Shown: piece after piece, positions 1 through 11,400 of the stretch | Layout: each line of letters starts with the position of its first letter | Numbering within the stretch: the first letter of the stretch is position 1 | Source of the DNA: Acanthamoeba sp. SK_2022b | Taxonomy: Eukaryota; Discosea; Longamoebia; Acanthamoebidae | Assembly (NCBI GenBank): GCA_027943245.1 | Contig: JANDJZ010001729.1 | Span: 1-64,000 of the forward strand | Direction: 5' to 3' | DNA length: 64,000 nucleotides | The notes under the pieces: model-generated | Seen by the model: only the letters and a program-made list of their open reading frames with translations | What the model was told of the DNA's origin: nothing | Databases searched by the model: none | Position numbers and translations under genes: made by a program

Positions 1-564
1 CTGCGCTTGCGGCAGAGCCTGGACCTGGACCTGTGCTTGAGGCGGCTGGACTTGAGCCTGACCGGGTTGGGCCTGCGGAGCGTTTGTGGCGGCGGGGGAC
101 ACAGGAACGGGGTTCTTCCTGGGCCTGCCGCGCTTCTTGGGGGTCGTATCGGCGGGCTTGGCATCGGCGCCCTCCTCCCTCACCTTCCTCGGCCTTCCCC
201 TCTTCTTGGGCGGCTCGGATCCGGGCTCCTTCTTCGGGCGGCCGCGCTTCTTGGGTGTCTCGCCGGCTGGGGAAGGGGAAGCGCCTGCGGCTCCAGCGGC
301 ACCAGCTGCCGCTAGCTCTGCAGCGAGCTTAGCAGCATCAGACTCCGATTTCCTCGGGCGACCGCGTCTCCTCTTGGGTGGAGCCTCGCCTTCGGGCACG
401 GGCGCCTTCCTCGGCCTGCCTCTCTTCTTGGGAGTAGTGGTGGGCGATTCCGCAGTCTGAGCCGCCTGAGGGGCCACGACGGGCTGGGGTGGAGGAGGCG
501 GGGCGACGGGAAGGGCCGCTGTCGGCGTGGTGTTGAGGTCGAGCGTCTGGGTAGTTTCGGACAT
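1..564 (-). CDS. AT-hook (HMGA-like) protein, N-terminal part, cut by window edge
   Basis: The start codon is at 564 on the minus strand and the frame stays open to base 1, giving 188 residues of an incomplete protein. Five AT-hook cores of the form PKKRGRPRK or PKRRRGRPRK are encoded, around 114-142, 188-213, 230-258, 349-377 and 407-432, each separated by Ala/Pro/Glu-rich linkers. After the last hook the protein becomes Gln/Pro/Val/Ala-rich as it leaves the window. AT-hooks bind the minor groove of AT-rich DNA, so a chromatin or transcription role in the nucleus is likely. No enzymatic domain is visible in this part; one may lie beyond the edge. No intron is needed in this segment. The start lies 566 bp from the divergent RNA ligase gene. 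The family call is firm; the specific function is unknown. Confidence 0.85.
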   Translation of the reverse strand, partial: MSETTQTLDLNTTPTAALPVAPPPPPQPVVAPQAAQTAESPTTTPKKRGRPRKAPVPEGEAPPKRRRGRPRKSESDAAKLAAELAAAGAAGAAGASPSPAGETPKKRGRPKKEPGSEPPKKRGRPRKVREEGADAKPADTTPKKRGRPRKNPVPVSPAATNAPQAQPGQAQVQPPQAQVQVQALPQAQ

Positions 565-1130
565 AATGTCGCGCCAGGTAAATTGATTTTGTTGGAGTTG
601 AGATTGATTTCTCTTCTTTTCTCGTTTAGAGGATGGATTATTCGGTTGTTCTTGTGGCGCCTGTGTTACGAGTGTAGCCACAAAACGAGAACGAATAGAA
701 GCTGCTAAAGGACTCTGGGCAGTGTTGGATCGCGCTGAGGACTCGCTGCGCACTACCTAACTCTTCTTTGGTGGCCTCTAACGGTCGGTGGGCGCGCCTC
801 AGATTGTATTACGCAGAGAGCTTCTTGGGTGCGGGCAAAATAAAATAGAAAAATACGTTGTGTCTGCACAAAACCTTTTCCTTGGCCACACCCCCAACGT
901 CTCCTGGCGTGCCTCCGCTTTTCTTTCACAAACACATTTCCGACCAATCCACAATCAGATATGGACCTCTTTGATTCTCCGGCCAACTGCATCGCGTCAG
1001 ATCTTTTTCCGCATTTTTCTTGCGCACCTTCTAGAAAGAATGCGTAGTATGCTGGAAAATGCGCCTTTTTTCTTCTTCTTTTCATGCTGCGGTGGATTGA
1101 GAGGGCCAGCATCACATCGAAGAAGCACTC
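565..1130. promoter_or_regulatory. Divergent intergenic region, AT-hook gene / RNA ligase gene
   Basis: 566 bp between two divergent start codons, so it must hold both promoters. It is less G+C-rich than its flanks. No clear TATA box was seen; an A-rich patch lies at 837-855. Confidence 0.5.
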
Positions 1131-2221
1131 ATGGAACTTGGGGACCCAATTGGAGCCGAAAAGGTGGCCAGGACGGATGCTGCGGAGGAGGACGACGATA
1201 TCGATGAAGATGAGGGCGAACCTGTAGAATTCCTCAAGTCAGCGCAACAGATCCTCTACTGCCCCAGCACGTGTTCCCAGCACAGCTCCACACTCGCTGC
1301 ATGCCGCTTGTGCATTCTCCTTAACCCTCCCTCCTTCGTTTTTGCCTGCGCTCTCTGGTTCAGTGTGTGGCCTGCCGCCCGAGTTTTGTGAGTTCAACAG
1401 CAAGAAGGTGTTCAACAAGTGCAAGCCATGGCTCATCAAGAACTTGCCCGACCTGTATCCGTATCTCAAGGGTACTGTGTGTAGAGCACAACTTCTTGTT
1501 GGCCAGCGCCTCACCGCTCTCTATTTGACCCTGGCCCTCACGTAAACAGAAGAGGAAGAGAAAAAGAAGAAGAAGGCCAAGCGGCCGAAAGGTGCGAGCA
1601 CCGCCCCCCTCCCCCCGCCTTCTGCCCACTCTTCCTGTATGAAGGGCAGAGGAGTCGGCGTGACAAACGCCCCTACTCGTGTGCCCGATCGACTCTCATC
1701 TCAAGAACGCTCATGACGTGGTCGCGCAGGCACCTTCTACACGTGGTACGACATCGGGCTGTTCCACAACGTGCGCACGGCGCAAATCGAGAAGAAGGAG
1801 GCGGTGACCTACCGGGGCAAGATCAAGCTCCACGGCACCAACGTCGCCGTCACCGTCCAGTACAACGGAAACGAGATCTACATCCAGAGGTGCCCGCCCT
1901 TCGCCAACCTGACCGCATCTTTTTTTGTGTGTTGTGTTGGCCTCTCACGCCCTCTCGTCTTCACTGCGCGCCACCAACTGGGCAGCCGCAACACCTTCCT
2001 GACCAAGGAAGCCGACCATCACGGCTTTGCCCAGTGGGCCCTGCAGAAGGAGGCCAAGGACTTCTTCCGGTCGCTCTTCCGCCGAAGCGGCGGCTATCGC
2101 GCGCTCACCGTCTACGGCGAGTGGTGCGGCAAGGGTACATCTCCCGATCGCCGTCCGCCCTGCGCCTCCTCCACCTCCTCTCGGCGTCGTCTCACCCCTT
2201 TCTCATCAACGCTTGGCCTGT

Positions 2222-2252
<31 letters not shown>

Positions 2253-2254
2253 GT

Positions 2255-2322
<68 letters not shown>

Positions 2323-3604
2323 AATGTGCGTACAGGGATAATGAAGGGGGCAGCGATCTGCAAAGTCGACAAGCGCCTCTTTGCAGTGTTTGCCGTCCTC
2401 TTCGACAAGACCAAGCTCATCACATCGCCCGACAAGCTGGAGGAGCTGCTCAGCGCCAGTACGCTCTTCCCCCCACAATCTCCCCTGCTCGTCTCGTGGC
2501 TCCATTGTCAAGAAGCTCACCGCCCGGTCCTTTCGTCGGCGTCGCCGCCCCAGACAAGAAGCCGAGGCCACAGGGAATGATTGTCATTCCCTGGGTCACC
2601 GAGGAGGTGCCTCTCGTGTTCAGCGATAAGGAGCAGCTCCTCCCCAGGGTAGCCACACCTTCTCTCCCTCTCCCCCCCAATCTCTCCCCCATGACGTAAC
2701 GCTTGGCTCACACAACCACACGCACAACTCGTGAAGGTGGACGAGATGAACAAGCTGGTGGAGGTTGTCGACACTGAGGACCCATGGGTCAAGGAGACGT
2801 TTGGCGTGACTGGCACGGGAGAGGGAGTCGTCTGGTATCCCGTGGGCCTCGACGCCCCCGACGGCACGATGCCGGTACACGAGGCCTCCCCCCCCTCTCC
2901 CTCCGCGTGCTTCTCCCTTCCCCCGCTCCTCGGGCTGATGTCGGAGATGGGCCGGTGGTCTCCCGCTCTGCAGCTGGACGCGTTCCGCGAGCTCGTGTTC
3001 AAGACCAAGGGACCCACCCACACCATGGTCAGCTCCAAGAAGAGCGTGCACATCGCGCCGGAGGTGGTCGACAGCGCCGAGGCCTTCATGGAGATGTTCG
3101 TCACCGAACCGAGGCTGCGACAGGTCCGCCCACCCGAGTCTTCTCTCCCCTCCCTCTCTTCCTCTCCTCCTCCGGCGCTCACGCCCTCATCCTCCGCAGG
3201 GCTGGGAGGAGGTGTGCCGGAGAGGCAACACCGAAGAGGAAAAGGACGCCACGCTGGACCTGCAGAAGATCGGTACGTGTGCGTCGTGTGTGTGCGTGGC
3301 TGGCCTCTGGGCGTGGTGGTGACGGTCGGGGGCTTCTTGGGTGGTGTGTGTGTGTGTGGGGGGAGCAGGCTCGTTCGTGGAGTGGGTGTGCCGGGACGTG
3401 GAGAAGGAGAGCAAGGACGAGCTCAAGGAGTCCAACCTGACGTGGTCGCAGGTGAGCGGCCTGGTCAACGTCAAGGCCCGAAAGTGGTTCCTCGCCGAGA
3501 TCAACAAGCGAGGAGGCGTCACCATCGCCGACGACGAGCTTCCTGGCTCAACCTCCACTTCCACCTCATCTTCCTCTTCCTCCTCATCATCGTCTTCCTC
3601 CTGA
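1131..3604 (+). CDS. RNA ligase with N-terminal DENR-like zinc module
   Basis: Eleven exons, join(1131..1266,1364..1471,1550..1591,1730..1889,1986..2134,2336..2458,2554..2648,2737..2874,2974..3123,3200..3272,3369..3604), give 469 residues. Residues about 40-80 carry C44-x2-C47-x6-C54-x10-C65 followed by a KPWLxKNLPDLYP stretch, which is the zinc-binding N-terminus of the translation factor DENR/Tma22. A Lys-rich linker follows. Residues about 96-400 are a covalent nucleotidyltransferase of the T4 Rnl2 type: KLHGTN with catalytic Lys128, YGEWCGKG near 192-199, EGVVWYP at 300-306 and FKTKG at 326-330. The tail is a Ser/Thr run. The ligase would seal RNA ends via lysyl-AMP. No SUI1 domain, which real DENR has at its C-terminus, is present. 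Intron 1 needs a GC donor at 1267. The ligase call is firm; the joining of the two modules rests on frame-consistent splicing. Confidence 0.8.
2227..2321 (+). repeat. Intronic (CT)n-(GT)n microsatellite
   Basis: A CT run at 2227-2251 is followed by a long GT run at 2256-2321, inside the fifth intron of the RNA ligase gene. Confidence 0.95.
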
Positions 3605-3761
3605 GACACCAAGGCCTACAACAGACAAGAGATGTGTATGGGAGCATTCCGTGTCCGCTCTCTCTCGCGTTTGTCGTTCACTACACTCTTCTTGTTATGT
3701 ACACACACGACAGCGCGGCGGGCGGGGAGGGCCGGGTGGTGGTGGGGGGAGGGGTTGCGCC

Positions 3762-5218
3762 CTACGCGTCCATGTCCTCCTCCTCTTCCTCGAGCGGGAT
3801 GACGTAGAAGTCGAGGAACGACGTCTGGTCGTTGTCGGTGACGTACATGTGCTGCAGGTTGAGCGTCCCGCGTTCGTTGATGCGCAGCTGTGTCTTGGTC
3901 GACGACGTGAGGGCCTTCACCGTCGGCTGTACCAGCTTCGTCTTGTAGCTGCGTAGCAACCCCCCCCCCCAAGAAACAACATCATCATCACCGTCAGCTG
4001 ATCCGTACTGAGAAGAAGAAGAAGAAGAAAGCACACACGTGTACCTGTAAGACAAGGTTTGTGTGCACTGGAAGGCTTCAAAGGCCTTTGAGTCGCTGGG
4101 AAAGTCGATCTGCTCGAGCGTTAGCGACGAACAGGAAGACACGCAAGCACGCGAGAACAATGCGAACAACAGCTCCCGGGAGAAGCGTAACCCACCTGAC
4201 AGCTTCCGTTGGGGCCGGTGGTGGTCAATCGGAAGTGGGGCGCGTCGGGCGACATGAGGATGTTGAGCGTCTCGCTCGACCAGTCGAGCTCGTTCAGGGC
4301 TTCTTTCAAGCAGTCCGACTGTGCACGGAGGAGTGCATTAGATTACACGTACACACAACAACACATACACGAGGTTCAGCGTAGGTTGGAGCGGCCTACC
4401 TTCATGATCGCCTTGTTGAGGATGGGCACCGCGCGGAAGTGATAGTCGGGAATGCCATCGGTCTCGAGCGTACGGAGGCCGCAGTCGGTGCGCACCTGGT
4501 TCTCCTCCAACCTGTTCACGAGAGAGAGAGAGAGAGAGAGAGCGAGGAGGAGGAGGAGGAGGAGGGCACGGACACAGGCAGTCAGTCTTGGGTGCCTCCT
4601 CGCAAGAAGGGAAGACAACAGAAGGGGAGGTAGTAGCATACATGAGGAAGAGAGGGTTGCCGTAGCCCTTGTAGATGATCTGCAATGAAGTGAAGCTGTT
4701 CGTGCCGCCGCCAAAGATGTTGAGGCAGTCGATAAGAGTCGAAAGGTTGACCTTGAACTGGTCGGCCCTGTCGCCGGCCGGCTCGCCGTCGGGCAGCGAG
4801 GCACCGCCCTCGGACGAGCCGGCGGCTACCGGTTCCTTGTACTTGTACTCCTCGAACAGGTCCTTTTGCAACAGGCACGAGCCCATCAGCACCTTCGCCT
4901 CCTCGACAGCGAACTTTATGCCGCCGCTCTCTATCCGCATGGTTGCCAACTGCCCACGGCGGCAAGCCAGCTCACTCAAGTCAGCGTCCTCGGAGAGCCA
5001 CCCAGCGGCAAGAAAAGGGAGAAAGGAGACAAACGTACCTGATCCTTTTTGAGGTGTATGCCAGTGAGAATGCTGGTTAAGATGCGGGCGTTACTGATTT
5101 TGGCCAGGAAACACATTTCGATGTCTGCCGGCTGGCTACCCGTTCCTGTCATCACTCCCCCCGTAGCGCTGTATGATCCACCTCCATGAGGATGAGACGA
5201 AGATGAGGAAGCAATCAT
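3762..5218 (-). CDS. rad1: Rad1, subunit of the 9-1-1 checkpoint clamp
   Basis: Six exons, complement(join(3762..3948,4045..4109,4196..4318,4400..4511,4642..4949,5039..5218)), give 324 residues. The protein follows eukaryotic Rad1 from end to end: an N-terminal FLAKISNARILTSILTGIH block, a block with FEEYKYKE and IDCLNIFGG, the IIYKGYGNPLFL strand, the MSPDAPHFRLTTTG block and a C-terminal LNLQHMYV...FLDFYVIPLEEEEED tail. Rad1 forms a PCNA-like ring with Rad9 and Hus1 that is loaded at damaged DNA and activates ATR signalling in the nucleus. It is longer than human RAD1 (about 282 residues) because of an N-terminal Ser/Gly/Thr extension and a Gly/Ala/Ser insert near residue 100. It is divergent from the alsin-like gene, with 274 bp between start codons. 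All exon phases agree, so confidence is high. Confidence 0.95.
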
Positions 5219-5492
5219 TTTGAGATGCTCTCCTTGGCCGTTGTAATGCTTTACAGATTTGCCCCTTTGTCTTCTGCAAATCGATTTTTCTTTCCAGGAA
5301 GTTTAAAAATTTCTTTAACATACTTCACATGTTTCAAATGCTGGTCTCCTACACATATTTAAGATGCCAAGTGGTGGGTTTCCGTGTGAAATGGATTTTT
5401 CGTTTCGTTATCTGCGATAAATTAGGAGCTGTGCCGGTACAGAGCTGCTCTCATCGGCCTCGTTGGCGGTTTCGCCACCCCAAGGGAACAGA
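5219..5492. promoter_or_regulatory. Divergent intergenic region, rad1 / alsin-like gene
   Basis: 274 bp between two start codons. A T/A-rich core around 5250-5380 includes the TATA-like string CATATTTAAG near 5356. It probably serves both genes. Confidence 0.45.
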
Positions 5493-8400
5493 ATGGAGGG
5501 TGATTTTGAGATGGAAGATGATAGTTTGATCTTTAGTGTAGATGATTACCGAGCGTCGACCCTCTCCCACTTGGTTTCCACCGATTTGACAACACATTAC
5601 GATGAGGAGCCGTTACCACAAGGAAAGGAAGAGGTCTCGACCTCCTCCCCATCGCGTTCCTTCCAATCGTCGTGGCGCCAGTCTATGACGATGTCGTTGT
5701 CCATGACACGATCACTCTCCGCCTCTCTCTCTCCTCCAGCTTCGGCTGAGCCTTCTTCTCCGCCTCCTTCTCCTTCAACACCGGCCAGGGGCGTGCAAAT
5801 CGCTTCAGCAGCTACCTCTGCCAGGAGGCAGCTGCAACTCTTCGCATCTGCGCCGGCGTCACCCAAGATGAGCAGCAATTGGGCATCTGGCAGCCTCGAC
5901 GACTCATCGGATGGCGTGGACATGTACCACTCTGCCGAGCCATCTGCAGCCGCGCACCCCATGCCTCGGCGTTCCTCCTCCAAAATAATCGATTTCGCAT
6001 TGGCCCACACCTCTACATCGACCTTGGGCAAGGGAGCCTGCCCGCTGCTCTCAACGTCGTTTGACTCAGAGTTTGATCTCAACACGGAAATGATGGCGCA
6101 CAAGGGCGCCTTCCGCGACGCGCTCACGCTGCGCGACGAGCAGCTGCTGCTGCGCCTCAAGCAGAAGCAGCGTGAGCTCAAGCAGATGGAAGCCGCTCTT
6201 CTCAAGAAGCAGGAGGAGTATCACCTTCTCAAGGTTCAGCCACCCCTGCTGGCGCTCCTTTGGCTGGCGTCTAGCGCTGTGCGTCTCACACACGCGTAAC
6301 ACACGTAACGTAGAACGAGTTGGAGGCGCGCAAGAAGAGGCCGCGTGATGGCCAGAGTCTTGAGGCAGGCGATGAAGAGGCGGCAGAGCCCGATGGCCTG
6401 CCCGCGTCCCTATCTCCCACCGGTATCACCCTCCTTTCGTTCCATTGAACTGCAGCAGCCTCCAGCCAGGACATGCGACTATGTGAATGTCACCGAGCTG
6501 ATTCTGAACATCCGCGAATGTCCTGCTGTCTGCAGACCCAGAGGCCGCCCGCAACCTTCAGGTCTTCCACCGTCTGACCACCGCTCCGCGACGGAACGTG
6601 AGCGACGAGATCGCGCCGGGCCTCTTGCCCGTCAGCCCAACGGGCGACGGTCAGGGCCCGGACTCTGCCGACCCCAAGTCCACCGAGGACAAGCAGGCCT
6701 TCGAGCGTGCGTTCTTTTTCGCTATTTATTAATATTTATAATTTACCATCAAAATGATTATATCAACGCAGCCACTAACCGCCACGGCTGATGCATGCAC
6801 GTGTGATGTGCAGTGTTCCGCCCGTCCGAGCCGGAGGTGTACAGTTGTGGGTCCAACAGGAACGGCACCCTGGGCTATTCGTCCAACTACGGGCAACCCA
6901 ATACACAGGCCGAGGCACGCCACCTCCCGCCCGCCCTTTTGGGTTTCGCACACTGCCCTGAGCAGTTCCGTGTGTCTCACGGAGCATTGGGAACTCACGA
7001 CACGCGAATGGTGTGGCAGCGAGGGGAGGCGGGGTGGGACATCGAGTTCTTCCCGCGGTGCATCAAGGGCCTACTGGGCAAGCGCATCTTCCAAGTCGAG
7101 GCCAGCGCCGGCCTGGCCGGAGCGCTCACCGGTACAGCGCCTTTCCGCGCCGCCGCCTCCCCTTTGTCGCTGGCCACAGTGACTCGCATTCGACCTGAAT
7201 GTCGCTGTGCGCAACTCTCTGTCCACGCAGAGGAGGGAGAGGTCTACACCTGGGGGCGCATCACGGCGAAGGGTGTCCCCATTCTGGGTCATGGCCCCTA
7301 CGACGGCGATCCCTGCATCATCATTCAACCTACGGTGCGTGCCTTTAGGCCGTGGGAATTGTTTTCTGTCGACTGATGGGACCGGACGTGCAGCCGAGGC
7401 GCGTGAATGCCCTGTCGCACGTCAAGGTCACGCAGCTCGCTTTGGGCCAGCACCACGCGCTCTGCCTTGCGAGCGACGGCAAAGTCTACAGCGTACGCAT
7501 GCCTCGTTCCAGCACCTTCTTGCCAGCAGCTCACCTCCTCTCGGCGAAACAGTGGGGCGTGAACGACAAGGGCCAGTGCGGCTCGGGCGACTGCATGAAC
7601 AGAGACACGCCAGTGCCGACCAAGGACGCTTTCGGCGGTAGCTGACCACAACCACCACACTAGAACACCGCAGACAGGTCTCACCTTGGCGAGGTGTTGT
7701 GTGCGCACAGGTCCCGTGGTCCAAATTGCTTGCGGCGGGCAGCACAGCGCCTGTCTTAACCCCTCTGGGCAGCTCTTCACGTTCGGCAGCGGCGAGTTTG
7801 GCCAGGTGCGTGCATCCAGCAGCCGCTGCAGGTGGCGTCGTCGGGGTCTGGTTCCCTGTCTCACCCTCGCTACCTCGACCGTCGATCGTCTTGGACCCAC
7901 AGTTGGGACTCGGGGACCTGCAGCACCACAGCTACCCGCGCCAGATCACCTCGGTCGCACAGCCCATCAAGGCCGTGTCGTGCGGCAATCGACACACGGC
8001 CTTTGTGACTGGTACGGATTGGACCGAGGCTCGTGACCGGTGTCGGCTGACGCGTGACGACTCACCCTCCGCGGCGTGCCGGGCAAAGTGGGGGGCGAGG
8101 TCTTTACGTGCGGCGACGGCACGGCGCTGGGCCTCTCCGGCGGGGTGCTGTCCATGCCTCAGTACATTCGCCTCCTGCGCGGCAAGTTCATCTCGGGCAT
8201 CTCGTGCGGCTCATGGCTCACCGCTGCCCTCACCGAGACGGGCGACGTCTACATCTGTACGCCCATCGCGCCTCTCCTTGCCCCCCTCCTCCCTCCAAAC
8301 CCACCGGCGAGGTCAGCACTGATTGGTCACTGTCGCGATCGTGTTAACACAAACAACGACAGGGGGCCATCTCTCGTTCACGAATCCTCAGCAGGACAAG

Positions 8401-11400
8401 CCGCGAAGGTCCACCGACGATCCGTTGATCAGACGCGACAAAGGAGAGGGTACCGTCGTCCTCATCGTCAACTGCTTTTTGTGCAGCGCTGATTTGGGTC
8501 ACAATCCCCCCCCCCCTCCTCTCGCTATTTTGGCGATGCAGCAGAGGCGCTGTCGCCGCGCAAGAACTCGTCGCCGTCGAAGCCGGGCGCCGTGGGCGAG
8601 GTCATACCGCGCCTGCTCAAAATCGACGGACTCCACGCGCAGTCCGTGCGCTACGTGGCCTGCGGTGGCCGGCACATCGCCTGCGTGACCGGTAAGCGAC
8701 GTGTGCGTGATGTGTGATGTGTGTATGTGTATTTGTGTGTGCCTGTGTGCCTGTGTGCCTGTGTGCCTGTGTGCCTGTGTGCCTGCGTGCCTGCGTGCCT
8801 GTGTGATGTGTGATGTGTGTGTGGGCGTTAACACGCAGATGCTCAACTCGAATTGATGTTCTTTATTCATTAATTATTTAATGGTTGCAGACAGCGGACG
8901 GGTGATGTGCTTCGGCTCCAACAGTCACGGCCAGTTGGGCATGGGCGTGGGGGACGCGAGCGCGGACGCGCACACCGACTCGTCTTCCCTGCGCCCGATG
9001 CAGTCGCTCACGCCGCCCTCGGATCGCTCGCGCAAGTACTCGCTCGACGACGTCAACAAGAAGAAGGGCAAGGCCGGCAACGACGTCCAGCCCAAGGGCT
9101 CCCTCGAGCGGGAACACACCTCCGACCTCTCTTTCCTCCACGAGAAGGCCAAGCCCGCCGACGCCACCGGCAAGGAGAAGGGCGCCGATGCCGAAGGGCA
9201 GCAGCAGCAGGAGCAACTAAAGACGTCGGGCGAGGTTGCGGCGCTGAGCAGCTCTGGCGGGTTGGGGGCGAGCCCGCGCAAGCGATCGCCGGAGGACAGG
9301 GAGAAGCGCAGGGTCATGGTGGCCAAGAAGCTGCGGAAGGTGCGGCTCGTCGCCTGCGGAGAGAACACGACCATGGTGCTTCTGGGTACCCGCTGCCGTT
9401 ACCGTGTTCATTTTGGGTGGAGAGGCTCACCTCTGCCATGGCTGCTGCTGCTGCGCGTGCGACCGACCAGACGAGCATCGCAGCAACAGGGACCGCGTGG
9501 TGTGGGACCTGCTGCAGTCGGAGAGGGGCTACATGCGCATTCTCAACATCATTGTACAGATCTACTACCGCCCGCTGTGCCAACGGGTGCAGGAGAGCAA
9601 GTCCTTCCTCTTCTCCGAGAAGCTGATCAGGTGCCCCCCCCCTCTCCTCGCGCTCGTGCGCTCTTGTGGTCTGACCGAACTCCGTGCGGTGGTGTGCGCG
9701 CGTCCAACGTAAAAGCATGGAGGAGGTGGACAAGATCTTCGGGAATGTGGAGCAGCTGCTTGAATTCCAGCGCAGCCTCCTCAACAGGCTGGACTCGTGC
9801 ATGGCCTCGTGGCCCAACCAACTCCTTGGCGACATCTTCCTCAACATGGTACCACCCGCTCTCATAGCCGCCGTTGGCCACTCGCCCAGGGAACGAGGTC
9901 AGCTGTTCGTCGGTCGTTAATTAATTCACTCTCTCGCTTGCGCCTACAGAAGGAGCTGCTCCCTCTCTACACGCGCTACTGCGCCGGGACGGCCAATGCG
10001 ATCACGATCCTCAACAACGCCTCCACCAATCGCTCGCTAGTGTCCTTCCTGTCGGTGCGTTGACCGCTGCCTTATCTTTCGCTCCCCCCCCCCCCGACCT
10101 CCCTGAATGACTAGGCATGTGTTGTTGTGTGTTATGTTGTGTTGTGTATGGCCACACATCAATGAACCACCAGGAATGCATGCGCGAGGCCGAGATTTAC
10201 CGCAAGAGAGAAGACGAAAAGAAGGAGTTCACGCTGTCGTCGCTTCTCCTGGAGCCCACTGTCCGCATCCACAAATACCTCTCCTACTTCCGAGTACCCC
10301 GCCTGTCCCACCCCCACTTGGGTTATGCTTGTTATGGCCATCCGCCCCCTCCCTCTGGCTGACTCCAAGTTCGTGGGGCGCGTTTCCCCTGCACCACGGG
10401 ACAGGAAATACTGGCCTACACGCCCAAGGACCATCCCGACTACGAGAACCTGGACTCCGTGTCCATTCACCTGCGCCAAGTACGGAAATCTGCTGCGGTT
10501 GCTGTTGTTTCTGCTGCTAGTAGTCGTTCCTCACCTCATCTCTCTCTCGCACACCCGTGTCCTCCTCCCCCCGCTTTGCACTTGACCAGATCGTGAAGAA
10601 GTTGACCGACGATCAGAGCCAACACGAGTACATGCGGCTCGTGGCCAAGATCCGCGGCCTCAAGGTTCGCCCCGTTCAGTAGCGACGCGTGTGGCGCTCG
10701 TTAGGCTAACACTCGTCCTCCTACACCCGCAGCAACTGATGCAGCCGTCGCGCGTCTACGTGAGCCAGACCTACGTGACCACTCTCGGTACGTGCGTTGT
10801 GTTTGCTGCACACTGGCGCCACCACTGACTGATTGAATGGCCGAATTCTCACTCCTCCCTGTAACGTCAGGCGAGCCCAACAAGAACCCGCCCTGCTCGC
10901 TGCTTCTCTTCAACGACCTGCTCTGCTTCTGCTCGTCCATCGCGCTCGAGTACGAGATGCCCCTCCACACCGTGTGGGTCCAATCCGATCCGCCCGACGT
11001 CGAAGACCCAGGTCAGAGGCTCCCCCCCTCTTTTTCTCTCCACTTTGGCCGTGCCCGATGCTGAAGGGGGTGGCGTCGTCGTACGTGTGCAGCGCGAACG
11101 TTCGCGATCATCAGCGTGGAGCGCACGTTCCTTGTGCGGGCCAACAGCGAGCACGAGAGGCTGGCCTTTGTGAACAACGCGCACTCCAAGATCGCCAAGC
11201 TCCTGGGACAGTCCGAGCTCGGTATGTGCCGGCCGCCACCGCTCGGGCCGCTCATCTTTGCGATCATTGCCGTTGAGGAGCAGGTGTGCGCGACCACTCA
11301 CGCTGCCTCTCCCCCCCCCGCAGACAACAATCGCCGCACGTTCAAGTACTCGTTCCTGACCGGCGCCGTGTACGAGGGCCAGTGGATGTGGGGCAAGGTG

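Noticed and set aside
1..460. Plus-strand frames over the AT-hook gene
   Set aside because: They are the reverse complement of AT-hook coding sequence; the minus frame encodes five intact motifs.
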